Of a DNA stretch of 64,000 bases, positions 32,890 to 41,804 are shown in pieces. The translations under genes and the position numbers were made by a program. The notes under the pieces are model-generated. The model made no database searches, was not told the DNA's origin, and worked only from the letters and a program-made list of their open reading frames with translations. Position 1 is the first letter of the stretch. Every line of letters begins with the position of its first letter. This stretch comes from Acididesulfobacillus acetoxydans (GTDB lineage: Bacteria; Bacillota; Desulfitobacteriia; Desulfitobacteriales; Desulfitobacteriaceae), in the NCBI RefSeq assembly GCF_900016645.1, contig NZ_CDGJ01000132.1; one strand, given 5' to 3'.

Positions 32890-33828
32890 GTGCGCTGGGG
32901 AGAGAAGCGCTATAACAATTTTAATGGGCATCTGCGGCAGGTGTTTGGGGAAAAGGTTTTCAAGGTTCCGCTGGACGCCGGGTTTACCTGTCCCAATCGG
33001 GACGGAACTCTGGGCAGCGGGGGATGTGTCTATTGCAGTGCCCGCGGATCGGGAGACTTTGCCGGGGAACAAGGGAAGTCTATATCTGTTCAGTTTGCGC
33101 AGGTGAAAGAGCAAATGCGCAAGAAGTGGCCCAGGGGTAAATACTTGGCTTACTTTCAAGCCTACACCAACACTTACGCCCCGGTTGGGTATTTGCGGAA
33201 GGTTTTTGAGGAGGCACTGACTCAAGACGGGGTCGTGGGTCTTTCTGTCGCCACCCGGCCGGATTGTCTGCCGGATGATGTCCTGGATTATTTGCAAGAG
33301 TTACAGGAACGAACCTATCTGTGGGTTGAGCTGGGTCTGCAAACGATTCACAAGCGGAGTTTGGAATGGATGCGTCGCGGGCATGACTATTCCGCTTTTT
33401 TGGAGGGGCTCGCGAAACTGCGTGAGCGCGGGGTCCGGGTATGTGCCCACCTGATCTTGGGTTTACCGGGAGAAAGCCGCCGGGATATCATGGCGACAGC
33501 CGAGGCCGTGGCTCAACTGCCGCTTCAGGGTATAAAACTGCATCTTTTGCACGTGTTGAAAGGAACAACGTTGGCGCGGCTCTATGAAAGAGAACCCTTT
33601 CCGCTCTTAACGAAAGAGGAGTATGTCACATACGTGGCTGACATTCTGGAGATCCTGCCGCCCGAGATGATTATCCAGCGTCTGACGGGGGACGGGCCGC
33701 CGGACGATCTCATTGCACCCCTCTGGAGCCTTCGCAAATGGGAAATCCTCAATGGCATTGACAAGGAACTGACCATGAGGGGCAGTTGGCAAGGCAAACG
33801 CGCCGTACTTACCAGACCCGCGACATAG
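32890..33828 (+). CDS. TIGR01212-family radical SAM protein (YhcC-like)
   Basis: A 312-residue radical S-adenosylmethionine protein. The cluster-binding cysteines are in FTCPNRDGTLGSGGCVYC, the spacing special to the YhcC/TIGR01212 group, followed by AYFQAYTNTYAP, LSVATRPDCLPD, WVELGLQTIHKRSL and ILGLPGESRRD. The biochemical role of this group is not settled. GTG 32890 follows AGGAT; TATAAT at about 32773 may be its promoter. The C-terminal part is normal, and the gene is monocistronic. Confidence 0.87.
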   Translation: MRWGEKRYNNFNGHLRQVFGEKVFKVPLDAGFTCPNRDGTLGSGGCVYCSARGSGDFAGEQGKSISVQFAQVKEQMRKKWPRGKYLAYFQAYTNTYAPVGYLRKVFEEALTQDGVVGLSVATRPDCLPDDVLDYLQELQERTYLWVELGLQTIHKRSLEWMRRGHDYSAFLEGLAKLRERGVRVCAHLILGLPGESRRDIMATAEAVAQLPLQGIKLHLLHVLKGTTLARLYEREPFPLLTKEEYVTYVADILEILPPEMIIQRLTGDGPPDDLIAPLWSLRKWEILNGIDKELTMRGSWQGKRAVLTRPAT

Positions 33829-33930
33829 GCTGACGACCTAGACCGACTCTCAGACCCGCGACATAGATCGACCTAGTCCGACGGGGAGGGTGGGAAAGGC
33901 AGGCACGGAGAAGGGCAGGCGCGCATAAAA

Positions 33931-33956
33931 GAGCAACCCCTAGCCAGGGGCTGCTC
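33931..33956 (-). terminator. Terminator of the small reverse-strand gene
   Basis: GAGCAACCCC and GGGGCTGCTC pair with one mismatch around TAGCCA. On the minus strand the stem is followed by TTTTATGC, as expected for a terminator of the 58-codon gene at 34019-34195. On the plus side an A-run follows, so it may serve only the minus strand. Confidence 0.55.
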
Positions 33957-34018
33957 TCAAAAAAGGGGAACAGAAAAGCAGTTAAAATCGACCAGACGGT
34001 AAGAATAATCTATCGGTC

Positions 34019-34195
34019 TCAAACGACCATGGGTAAACGATGATCAACCGGGACGGGGAGGGAAGTTGTCTCCTCTGTCCGGTTTGTTGGTAATTTGAGG
34101 CTGGGAGCCAGAGCGAGGTACTGTTCGATATCCGAATTGAGAGTAAGGATCTGATGGAAAACTTCTTGATCCCTTTGATCGCGCCTTTCAGACAT
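34019..34195 (-). CDS. Small hypothetical protein, 58 residues
   Basis: No family is recognised. The frame starts with ATG 34195, nine bases after AAAGGAG, and reads MSERRDQRDQEVFHQIL, then a mixed hydrophilic stretch. A terminator-like hairpin lies about 60 bases beyond the stop. A good ribosome site plus terminator in an otherwise empty 700-base gap is the reason for listing it. Confidence 0.4.
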   Translation of the reverse strand: MSERRDQRDQEVFHQILTLNSDIEQYLALAPSLKLPTNRTEETTSLPVPVDHRLPMVV

Positions 34196-34535
34196 ATCGA
34201 CCGGCTCCTTTCCAGAGTAAATTGCACTTGGCTCGTCAAAATTGTATACTCTTGCATAGTATCTAAATGTGGATCCGCCCAAGAGAGACTCCGCAGAGCC
34301 CCATCCGACAACCCTATGATACACAGAAAGTTGTCTGGAGTCAAGGGGTTTAGCGCTATGTTTTTTTGCCAATATTATAGGGGTAAAAATGGAGAAAACT
34401 GGGCTGAAGAGGACAATGAAGTTGCACTTATGCGGCCGCAGACTTTATACTTGCAGATATGGCGGGACCCTACGGCCCTTAGGACCGGAGGTGGGGCGGA
34501 TTGTGGCGTAAGGAGAACAGGAAAGGAGCGGCAGG

Positions 34536-35165
34536 ATGGATCAGGCTCGTTATCAGGAGATTGCCTTGGAGTTGGCTCATTCCATTGTCATGGGGGAATA
34601 CCGCGAAGGAGAAAAAATTCACGGGCGCTCAACCTTAGCGGGGCGCTTTAACGTTTCGCCGGAGACGATTCGGCGAGCTATCGCCATTTTACAAAATGCC
34701 GGGGTCGTGATTGTAAATCAGGGGGTCGGGATCACGGTGACATCCAGGGCGATGGCGGACAGGTTCCTCAAGTCGTTTGACCAAAAAGGCGAGATGCAGG
34801 TTTTTCAGGAGGAGTTGAAGCGCCTGCTGGACCAGCGCCGGGAAATTGATTTAAAGATTGAAGAATATCTGGATAAAGTTCTTAATTACGCCGAGCGCCT
34901 CATGTCACGCTGGATGGATGTGGGGGAAATCGAGGTGGGAACGGGCTCAGCGGCGATTGGCAAAACTCTTCGGGAATTGAAGATCAGGGAACATACCGGG
35001 ACGACGATTGTAGCCATCGTCCGGGAAGGTCTGGAACAATTTTCCCCGGCGGCCAATTTTATTCTGCAGGAGGGAGACATTCTGCTCGTGGTGGGCTCGG
35101 GAGAAGGCCAAAAAAAACTGCAGGCATTGCTGGCTAAAGGGCGGTCCTTGCCCAAGCCGCAGTGA
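34536..35165 (+). CDS. GntR-type regulator with RCK_C domain (BusR-like)
   Basis: The 209-residue protein has an N-terminal GntR winged helix (IHGRSTLAGRFNVSPETIRRAIAILQNAGVV), a coiled-coil middle (about 85-125) and a C-terminal RCK_C/TrkA_C domain (VGTGSAAIGKTLRELKIREHTGTTIVAIVR, then LQEGDILLVVGSGEG). This order is that of BusR, which senses cyclic di-AMP through RCK_C and represses osmolyte uptake. No transporter is adjacent, so the target is elsewhere. ATG 34536 follows AAAGGAG. The ligand is inferred from domain order only. Confidence 0.85.
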   Translation: MDQARYQEIALELAHSIVMGEYREGEKIHGRSTLAGRFNVSPETIRRAIAILQNAGVVIVNQGVGITVTSRAMADRFLKSFDQKGEMQVFQEELKRLLDQRREIDLKIEEYLDKVLNYAERLMSRWMDVGEIEVGTGSAAIGKTLRELKIREHTGTTIVAIVREGLEQFSPAANFILQEGDILLVVGSGEGQKKLQALLAKGRSLPKPQ

Positions 35166-35257
35166 GTTCAGGCAGCCGGCTCAGTTTCCCCGGGGCTTTT
35201 GCCAAGGTTAAAAGGACTTTGCTTCCCGATGTCGAACTGTTAAATAATAAGCCGTAG

Positions 35258-36568
35258 ATGAGGGATGGGCAAATGCGCTGGCAAATTCTCTTGACCCTGG
35301 GGCTTGAAAGTGTATTGGGGTTTTACTTCCGGCAGCCGGTAGTTTTTTTCCTTTTTTTGCTCTTAAACACTCTTGTTTTGGCTTGGCGCTTTGAGCGTTA
35401 TCGGCGGCTTCAGGCCAAGGAGCCGGAGCACCGCAATGAGGATTTGAGCGTTAAAATCGCGCACGAAACCCTGCCTTATTTGCGGCGGGGTTTGGATGAG
35501 AGCAACGCTGAGGCGATTGCCCAGATTATTCAATCTATCAGCCAGGTGGCGGCGGTGGCCATCACGGATCGGGAGAGGGTGCTTTCTTACTTAGGGGTCG
35601 GGTGTGACCAACACCATCCGGGAGACCGGATTCTCACGGAGGCGACCAAGGAAGTGATCCGAACCGGTAACTATAAAGTGGTGCGGACACAGAAACAGTT
35701 GAATTGTGCCCGTAAAGACATCTGCAATTGTCCTTTGGCGGCGGCGGTGATTGTTCCCTTGCGCAATCGGAGCGAAGTGGTCGGAACGGTTAAACTCTAC
35801 GAGACCAAGGACGGTCAGCTTTCCCCGGATGTGATTCGTTTGGCCTTGGGCATGGCGCAGCTCCTGGGTATGCAAATTGAACTGGCGGAATTGGATCACC
35901 AGGCGAAACTCACGGCTGAGGCTCAGCTGGATGCCTTACATGCCCAGATTAACCCGCATTTTTTCTTTAACGTTTTGAACACAATTATTGCCACCAGCCG
36001 TTCCAATCCGAACAGGACGCGCAGGCTTCTCATTCATCTGGCGGAGTTTTTCCGCAGGGCTCTGAAATCCAAAGGAACGGTCATCCCTCTCAGGGAAGAG
36101 ATGGAGTTCGTAAATACCTATTTAATTCTGGAGAAAGCCCGTTTTGGTCGCAAACTCCAGGTTAAAGAAGAGATCCCGGAGGAATTGTGGGATATAGTCA
36201 TTCCGCGCCTGAGCATTCAGCCCCTGGTGGAAAATGCCGTCAAGCACGGTATCACTCCTAAGATGGGTAACGGCACCGTGCTGATTCACGTCGAGTGTCA
36301 AGAGGATGAAGTCTTGATCCGGGTGAAGGATGATGGTGTGGGCATTCCCCTCGACCGGATCCGCAATGTTTTGCTGCCGGGTTTCGGTTCGGGCAATGGA
36401 GTGGGCATGGCTAATGTGCACGAGCGTTTGAAGGGCCTTTACGGGGAGTCTTATGGGCTCAAAGTCGTGAGCGAACCGGGTGCCGGTACGACAGTCTCCA
36501 TGCGGCTGCCCTTGGCCAAGAAAGCGGAAAACAAGGTACAGGATTTTCTTCCGCGGCCGGAAGTGTGA
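35258..36568 (+). CDS. LytS/YehU-type sensor histidine kinase
   Basis: A membrane histidine kinase of 436 residues. Two short hydrophobic segments at 10-45 are followed by a GAF-like sensor (about 65-215) containing GCDQHHPGD and LNCARKDICNCPLAA, with Cys pairs that might bind a metal or cluster. The His_kinase domain has LHAQINPHFFFNVLNTI with the phospho-His, then LSIQPLVENAVKHGI and VKDDGVGIPLDRI. There is no LytTR response regulator beside it. ATG 35258 or ATG 35273 can start it. Confidence 0.87.
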   Translation: MRDGQMRWQILLTLGLESVLGFYFRQPVVFFLFLLLNTLVLAWRFERYRRLQAKEPEHRNEDLSVKIAHETLPYLRRGLDESNAEAIAQIIQSISQVAAVAITDRERVLSYLGVGCDQHHPGDRILTEATKEVIRTGNYKVVRTQKQLNCARKDICNCPLAAAVIVPLRNRSEVVGTVKLYETKDGQLSPDVIRLALGMAQLLGMQIELAELDHQAKLTAEAQLDALHAQINPHFFFNVLNTIIATSRSNPNRTRRLLIHLAEFFRRALKSKGTVIPLREEMEFVNTYLILEKARFGRKLQVKEEIPEELWDIVIPRLSIQPLVENAVKHGITPKMGNGTVLIHVECQEDEVLIRVKDDGVGIPLDRIRNVLLPGFGSGNGVGMANVHERLKGLYGESYGLKVVSEPGAGTTVSMRLPLAKKAENKVQDFLPRPEV

Positions 36569-36678
36569 GAGGATGTCCGGAAAGCGGATGTCCGGGAATA
36601 GGAATTTTTTCCGGCCCGGTGAGCAGTCACCGGGCAGTTCTGCCGTTGAGTCGGCTGCGGAGAGGAGCGCCAAGTGAA

Positions 36679-37044
36679 GTGGCCATCTACCCGGGAGTGG
36701 ATATCCTCGAAATTGAAAGGTTTGCCGCGGCATATGCCCGGCGTCCTGCTCTGGCGGAGCGTCTTTTTACCGACAGAGAAAGGGCTGACCTAAGTGAGCG
36801 CGGGGTGCAAAGCTGGGCCGGTCGGTTCGCTGCCAAGGAAGCGGTGCTCAAAGCGCTGGGCACCGGCCTGAAGGGGTTATCCTGGCACGACATCGAGATT
36901 ATCAGCGGGGAGAGCGGGGAACCCCTTGTCTTGCTGGGTCCGAAAGCCCGGGCTCTGGCTCAGGCCCGGGGAGGCTCGGCAGTAAGGCTGAGTCTCAGTC
37001 ATGACCGGGACAAAGTCGTAGCGTTCGCCTTGCTCATGCCGTAG
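36679..37044 (+). CDS. acpS: Holo-[acyl-carrier-protein] synthase
   Basis: AcpS transfers phosphopantetheine from CoA to acyl carrier protein. The 121-residue product has the magnesium site GVDILEIERF near the N-terminus and the second motif GRFAAKEAVLKALGTG, ending in RLSLSHDRDKVVAFALL. GTG 36679 fits the family start; the upstream frame to 36565 is unlike AcpS. The gene lies 266 bases before nnr in the common Firmicute acpS-nnr-alr order. Confidence 0.9.
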   Translation: MAIYPGVDILEIERFAAAYARRPALAERLFTDRERADLSERGVQSWAGRFAAKEAVLKALGTGLKGLSWHDIEIISGESGEPLVLLGPKARALAQARGGSAVRLSLSHDRDKVVAFALLMP

Positions 37045-37309
37045 ATTTCCCGCGGGGCGTAGATTTACCGCGGGGAGTCCGTGACACTCACGGTCGGGGC
37101 ACGGGTGGGGGAGCCGTTTCCGGCAGGTGAATTTCCGCCCGGTCCAGTGTCCGGAGACTTGGTGCGGATATTCAGCGGAGCCGCGGGCCGGCGGTTTCCG
37201 TCTTGCGGGGGGGGGCCGCGGGGCGAGCGGCGGAATCGCGCCGCCCGGCCTGAGCCAGCTTACGGTGGCCGCAAGGGGACTACGGGAACCGGTTGGGAAG
37301 GAGAAAAGC

Positions 37310-38896
37310 ATGCGGGTTGTAAATTCAGAACAGATGCGTCAAATCGAGGAGAGGGCGATCCAAGACTACGGCATTCCCAGTCTTCTCCTCATGGAAAATG
37401 CGGCCCTGGCGGTGGTGCGCGAGATCCGGGCGCACTTTGCCGGTATGGGTGTACTTGACCCGAAGGGACACAAAGCCGTCATCTTGGTCGGCAAAGGGAA
37501 TAACGGCGGAGACGGCTTGGCGGTAGCCAGGCACCTCGTGCTTCTGGGCATGGGGGTAACGGTTTTCCTCTTTTCCCCTCCCGAGGATTTCCGGGGGGAT
37601 GCGGCCCTCAACCTTCGCCTTTACCAGGGAACCGGTGCCAAGTTCTTTGTCGTCCGGGGGGATAGGCAGCACCTGACCCGCTTAGCGCTCAACCAGGCGG
37701 AAGTTATCGTTGATGCCATTTACGGCACCGGTTTCAGGGGGGCCCTGCCCACCTTCATTCGCGAATATGTGGAACAGGTAAACCAGGCGGCCGCCTGGGT
37801 CATCTCCGTGGATATTCCCAGCGGAGTCGAAGCCGGAAGCGGGAACGTTTCCGGGACGGCTGTCCGGGCGGAAGAAACCGTGACTTTCGGCCTGCCCAAA
37901 TTGGGCCACTATTTGGGGGAGGGACCGGATTTCCGGGGAGAATTGGTTGTGGACCCGATATCCATCCCCGAAACTTATTTCGAGTCGGAGGCCATCGCCA
38001 ACTTCGTTTTAACGGATCGCCTGGTCAGCTCCTTTTTGCCCCGGCGGCTGAGACAGGGACATAAAGGGCAGCACGGCCGGGGAATTCTGGTCGCCGGTTC
38101 CCCGGGTATGAGCGGAGCGGCGATTCTGGCAGGGCGCGCGGCCCTGCGTACAGGGGTTGGCCTTTTGCAAATTATCGCTCCGCGCCAAATCAGTCCTTTG
38201 GTTGATGAAGGGGTGGTGGAAGCGACGGTTTGGGCGGGCCCCGAGGAAGAGTATCTGGGGCTGGACTCCTGGACCCGGATCCGGGAACGGTGCCAGGGAG
38301 CTCAGGCCTTAGCCGTCGGGCCCGGCTTGGGGCAGAACCCGGAATTTCTGCCGGTCTTGGAGAAAGTGCTGCAAAGCATTTCCCTGCCGCTTGTTTTGGA
38401 TGCCGACGCCTTGAACCTGGTTGCCGCGGCTCCGGACATTTTAGCCGGGCGCCAGGGACACGGCTCCCGGATTTTGACGCCCCATCCGGGGGAAATGGCT
38501 CGCCTCTGCCGGCTGACGGTAGCCGAGGTGCAGGCCAACCGCTTGGAACTCGCGATCAGCAAGGCGGTGGAATGGGAAGCGACTGTCGTTTTGAAGGGAG
38601 CCACAACTGTCGTGGCGGCCCCTGACGGGAGGGCTTTTTTGAATCCCAGCGGGAACCCGGGTTTGGGAGCGGGGGGGACCGGGGATGTTCTGACCGGAAG
38701 TATTTTGGCTTGGCTGGCGCAGGGGGTCGACCCAGTGGAGGCTGCCTGTCTGGGAGTATACATACACGGGAAGGCGGGGGACCTTTTGGCCCAAACATAC
38801 GGCTTCTCCGGCTATACGGCCGGAGAAGTGGCCGACATGCTTCCCCGGGCCCGGCGGGCTCTGGAAGAGAGCGGGCGCGGGGGCGGAGGGAACTGA
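37310..38896 (+). CDS. nnr: Bifunctional NAD(P)H-hydrate epimerase/dehydratase
   Basis: Nnr repairs hydrated NAD(P)H. Residues 1-215 form the YjeF_N epimerase (LLMENAALAVVREI, GKGNNGGDGLAVARHL, DAIYGTGFRG, SVDIPSGVEAGSG). Residues about 230-528 form the ADP-dependent dehydratase (HKGQHGRGILVAGSPGMSGAAIL, DADALNLVA, LTPHPGEMARL, NPGLGAGGTGDVLTGSI). ATG 37310 follows GGAAGGAG, discarding a 61-residue upstream open frame. The length of 528 is normal. The neighbours acpS and alr match the usual order. Confidence 0.93.
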   Translation: MRVVNSEQMRQIEERAIQDYGIPSLLLMENAALAVVREIRAHFAGMGVLDPKGHKAVILVGKGNNGGDGLAVARHLVLLGMGVTVFLFSPPEDFRGDAALNLRLYQGTGAKFFVVRGDRQHLTRLALNQAEVIVDAIYGTGFRGALPTFIREYVEQVNQAAAWVISVDIPSGVEAGSGNVSGTAVRAEETVTFGLPKLGHYLGEGPDFRGELVVDPISIPETYFESEAIANFVLTDRLVSSFLPRRLRQGHKGQHGRGILVAGSPGMSGAAILAGRAALRTGVGLLQIIAPRQISPLVDEGVVEATVWAGPEEEYLGLDSWTRIRERCQGAQALAVGPGLGQNPEFLPVLEKVLQSISLPLVLDADALNLVAAAPDILAGRQGHGSRILTPHPGEMARLCRLTVAEVQANRLELAISKAVEWEATVVLKGATTVVAAPDGRAFLNPSGNPGLGAGGTGDVLTGSILAWLAQGVDPVEAACLGVYIHGKAGDLLAQTYGFSGYTAGEVADMLPRARRALEESGRGGGGN

Positions 38897-39073
38897 AAGA
38901 GCCGTCGCGGCACCGGTCGGGTTTTTCATCGGGACCCGCGAGCCGGTCGACCGGTAATTCATGTCCGCCCCGGGGCTGAAAGGCAGGGGAAGCCGAGCTG
39001 TGGCTGCAGCCCGCACCTTGTTCGTCATAAGCTTAGTTAGAAGGAAGCCGTTGGCCGAAAAGAGGGAGAGAGA

Positions 39074-40189
39074 ATGGAGTTTATGCGTCCGGTTTGGGCC
39101 GAGATTAACCTAGCCGCCCTGCGCCGGAATTATGCCAGGGTCCAGTCCTATACTCACGCCGAGATGATGCCGATTGTCAAAGCGAATGCCTACGGGCACG
39201 GGGCCCTGCCCGTGGCAGGAGCCTTGCGTGCTTTGGGAGCCAAACGTTTCGGTGTGGCTTTGCTCGAAGAAGCTTTGGAGATCAAGCAGGCCTATCCGGA
39301 TTTGACTCTCATGGTGATCGGGACAACCCCGGAAGAAGCTTCCGATGTGCTGGTGCGAGAAGACATCATACCCGGCATCAGCCGGCTCAGCCAGGCGGCC
39401 GCACTTTCAGCCGCCGCGGTCCGGCAGGAGAGGGTGGCGCGGCTGCACGTCAAAGTGGACACCGGGATGGGGCGCATCGGTTTTCGGCACGAAGATGCGG
39501 CGAGTATCCTGGAGATAGCCGCGCTGCCGAACTTGCGGATCGAAGGGATTTACACGCATTTCGCTGCGGCGGACCAACAAGACCTTTCTTTTGCCCATGA
39601 GCAATTGGATCGTTTCAACCGCATTTACAGCCGGTTGCGCGCGCAGGGATTGAGCATTCCGCTCAGGCATGCGGCCAACAGTGCGGCTATTCTGCGCTTG
39701 CCGGAGGCTCATTTTGAGCTCGTGCGCCCGGGCATTGTGCTCTACGGTCTTCCCCCTTCGCGGCAGGTCGGTCCGGAGGCGGAATTGGAACCGGTCCTTT
39801 CCTGGAAGACAAAGATTACCCACCTTAAGATGATTGCCCAAGGGGAAACGGTAAGCTACGGGCGGACATTTTGTGCCGCCTATCCCACCCGGGTGGCCAC
39901 GATTCCGGTGGGTTACGCCGACGGATTGCGCCGGGCCTTGTCGAACCGGGGGGAAGCTCTGATCCGCGGTCGAAGGGTGCCGATGATCGGACGTATCTGC
40001 ATGGACCAGACTTTGCTCGATGTGACCAAGCTCCCGGCGGCAGAGGTCGGGGATGTGGTGACCTTGATCGGTGCGGACGGGTCGGACCGCCTGGAAGCGA
40101 CGGAGATGGCAGAAGTCCTGAAGACGATTAATTATGAGATAGTTTGCGGGATTTCCGGGCGTGTGCCCCGGGTTTATGCGGAAAACTGA
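39074..40189 (+). CDS. alr: Alanine racemase
   Basis: A PLP enzyme that makes D-alanine for peptidoglycan. Lys36 in MPIVKANAYGHGALPV is the PLP lysine; other marks are VKVDTGMGRIGF, GIYTHFAAAD, PGIVLYGLPP, GETVSYGRTF, IPVGYADG and GRICMDQTLLDV. At 371 residues it is full length. ATG 39074 follows AGAGGGAGAGAG. The 177-base gap after nnr has no terminator seen. A TnpB relic follows the gene. Confidence 0.93.
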   Translation: MEFMRPVWAEINLAALRRNYARVQSYTHAEMMPIVKANAYGHGALPVAGALRALGAKRFGVALLEEALEIKQAYPDLTLMVIGTTPEEASDVLVREDIIPGISRLSQAAALSAAAVRQERVARLHVKVDTGMGRIGFRHEDAASILEIAALPNLRIEGIYTHFAAADQQDLSFAHEQLDRFNRIYSRLRAQGLSIPLRHAANSAAILRLPEAHFELVRPGIVLYGLPPSRQVGPEAELEPVLSWKTKITHLKMIAQGETVSYGRTFCAAYPTRVATIPVGYADGLRRALSNRGEALIRGRRVPMIGRICMDQTLLDVTKLPAAEVGDVVTLIGADGSDRLEATEMAEVLKTINYEIVCGISGRVPRVYAEN

Positions 40190-40212
40190 TCTCGTTAGCC
40201 GCTGTGATGCCA

Positions 40213-40416
40213 AAAGTAATATCCGTCATGTGAATAACCAAAACTTTGTGCAGATTCCGCTGGAAGTTCCGTCGTTTTTTAAAGTACGTGTGCGAGAAAA
40301 ACGGCATTGAGTATGTGGAAGTTACGGAAAGCTATACTTCCAAGGCCAGCTTCCCAGATCGGGACATATTGCTTGAATTCGACCCAGAGCGCACGCGGGG
40401 AGGAAGTCAACCTTAG
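40213..40416 (+). pseudogene. TnpB (IS200/IS605-type) C-terminal fragment
   Basis: Reading NNQNFVQIP and, after a frameshift near 40258, LKYVCEKNGIEYVEVTESYTSKASF followed by DRD, this matches the RuvC-like end of TnpB proteins, in which the conserved Glu lies in ESYTS. The frame closes with TAG at 40414. Start, N-terminal half and any TnpA are absent. It marks an old IS605-group insertion between alr and the glutamate synthase operon. Confidence 0.7.
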
Positions 40417-40430
40417 TTTTGGGACGCGGG

Positions 40431-40466
40431 CGTGTCAAACTTCTCAACGGAGTTTGACACGTCTTT
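40431..40466 (+). terminator. Terminator following alr and the TnpB relic
   Basis: CGTGTCAAAC (40431-40440) and GTTTGACACG (40452-40461) pair perfectly, followed by TCTTTCTGTT. Confidence 0.75.
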
Positions 40467-40524
40467 CTGTTATTTAATAGACTTTAAGTTATAGAAAAAA
40501 TACATAATACTTTAACTCGAACGG

Positions 40525-40553
40525 TTACCTGAGGGCCGGAGATGTGCTAAAAT
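40525..40553 (+). promoter_or_regulatory. Promoter of the glutamate synthase operon
   Basis: TTACCT (40525-40530) and TAAAAT (40548-40553) are 17 bases apart and the -10 box is preceded by TGC, giving an extended -10 element. Transcription would start near 40560, leaving a 150-base leader before the TTG start at 40710. Confidence 0.6.
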
Positions 40554-40709
40554 TAAACACACTTGAGCGAAGAATCGGCATCAATCACCCCTGCCAAGAG
40601 CTTAATCGACGTTGGCGGCGGGGGCAGTATACGTCTTGTCCCGTCTGGGGCCGGGATTTGCCTGGGCTTAAGAGGAAAGTTTTTAAGAGGATTTGGGGAG
40701 GGGAAGAAT

Positions 40710-41804
40710 TTGCTGCGAGAAGGTCAGGTCCGGATTCCGTCCGGATGTGCCATTAGTGGAATTATGAACAAACGTGGCGAAGTGTTTTCCGGACAGGATA
40801 TCATTAAATCCATTGCCCTGATGCATGATCGCTCAAACGGTTTGGGCGGCGGCTTTGCGGCCTACGGTATTTACCCGGATTTTCCTGAACACTACGCTTT
40901 TCATCTCTACTATGAGGAGCAGGCCGCGAAAGAGAAAACCGAGCAAAGGCTCAACAGTCTGTTTCACGTGGCCGAAAGCGGGAAGATTCCCACCCGGCGG
41001 GTGGGCTCCATTCACCAGGCGCCCTTGGCCTGGCGCTATTTTGTCAGGCCCAAGCCGGAAAGCCTTTTGGAAGACGAAAGCGAGGACGAACTCGTCGTCC
41101 GGACGGTGATGCACATCAATTCACAGATCAAAGGGGCTTTCGTCGTTTCCAGCGGCAAAAACATGGGAGCCTTCAAAGGAGTGGGATTTCCCGAGGACAT
41201 GGGGGAATATTTCCGCCTGGAGGAGTATAAAGGGAATATCTGGCTGGCCCACGGCCGCTTTCCGACCAATACGCCCGGCTGGTGGGGGGGGGCGCACCCG
41301 TTTACTCTTTTGGACTGGTCGATAGTGCATAACGGTGAGATTTCGTCCTACGGGGCCAACAAGCGCTATTTGGAGATGTTCGGTTACAGATTGACGATGC
41401 AGACGGACACCGAGGCCATCACTTATGCGTTTGACCTTTTAGTGCGCAAACACAATGTGCCCTTGGACATTGCCATCGCTACCCTGGCGGCTCCGTTCTG
41501 GCGCGATATTGAAAGGATGGATCCGGAGCGGCAGAAGCTCTTTAAGACAGTACGCGCCGTTTATGGCAGTCTCCTGCTCAATGGGCCGTTTTCGATCATA
41601 CTGGGTTCCAACCAAGGGATTGTGGCTTTGAACGATCGCCTGAAACTGCGCTCTCTGGTCGCGGCCAGCCAAGGGGACTTCCTCTATGTGGCTTCGGAAG
41701 AGTCGGCTATCCGGGAAATTTGCCCGAGCCCGGAACGGGTCTGGGCTCCTCGCGGCGGTGAGCCTGTGATCGGGTTATTTGAAGAGGGGGGGAATTTGGT
41801 ATGA
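40710..41804 (+). CDS. Glutamate synthase glutamine-amidotransferase subunit (split form)
   Basis: This class II amidotransferase releases ammonia from glutamine for glutamate synthesis. TTG 40710 after GGAGGGG places Cys13 (SGCAISGIMNKRGE) behind a short propeptide; cleavage would expose the N-terminal nucleophile. Further marks are GNIWLAHGRFPTNTP, LLDWSIVHNGEISSYGANKRYLEMFGY and TDTEAITYAFDLL. At 364 residues it matches the separate GltB1-type subunit of archaea and anaerobes, not the large bacterial GltB. The longer open frame from 40563 begins at the transcription start and is rejected. It overlaps the next gene by four bases. Confidence 0.9.
   Translation: MLREGQVRIPSGCAISGIMNKRGEVFSGQDIIKSIALMHDRSNGLGGGFAAYGIYPDFPEHYAFHLYYEEQAAKEKTEQRLNSLFHVAESGKIPTRRVGSIHQAPLAWRYFVRPKPESLLEDESEDELVVRTVMHINSQIKGAFVVSSGKNMGAFKGVGFPEDMGEYFRLEEYKGNIWLAHGRFPTNTPGWWGGAHPFTLLDWSIVHNGEISSYGANKRYLEMFGYRLTMQTDTEAITYAFDLLVRKHNVPLDIAIATLAAPFWRDIERMDPERQKLFKTVRAVYGSLLLNGPFSIILGSNQGIVALNDRLKLRSLVAASQGDFLYVASEESAIREICPSPERVWAPRGGEPVIGLFEEGGNLV

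Noticed and set aside
37127..37309. 61-residue extension of Nnr
   Set aside because: Composition is Gly/Arg/Pro-rich shadow type, and a strong ribosome site precedes ATG 37310, which matches the family start.
40563..40709. N-terminal extension of the glutamate synthase amidotransferase
   Set aside because: It would begin about at the predicted transcription start without a ribosome site and would bury the catalytic Cys far from the N-terminus.
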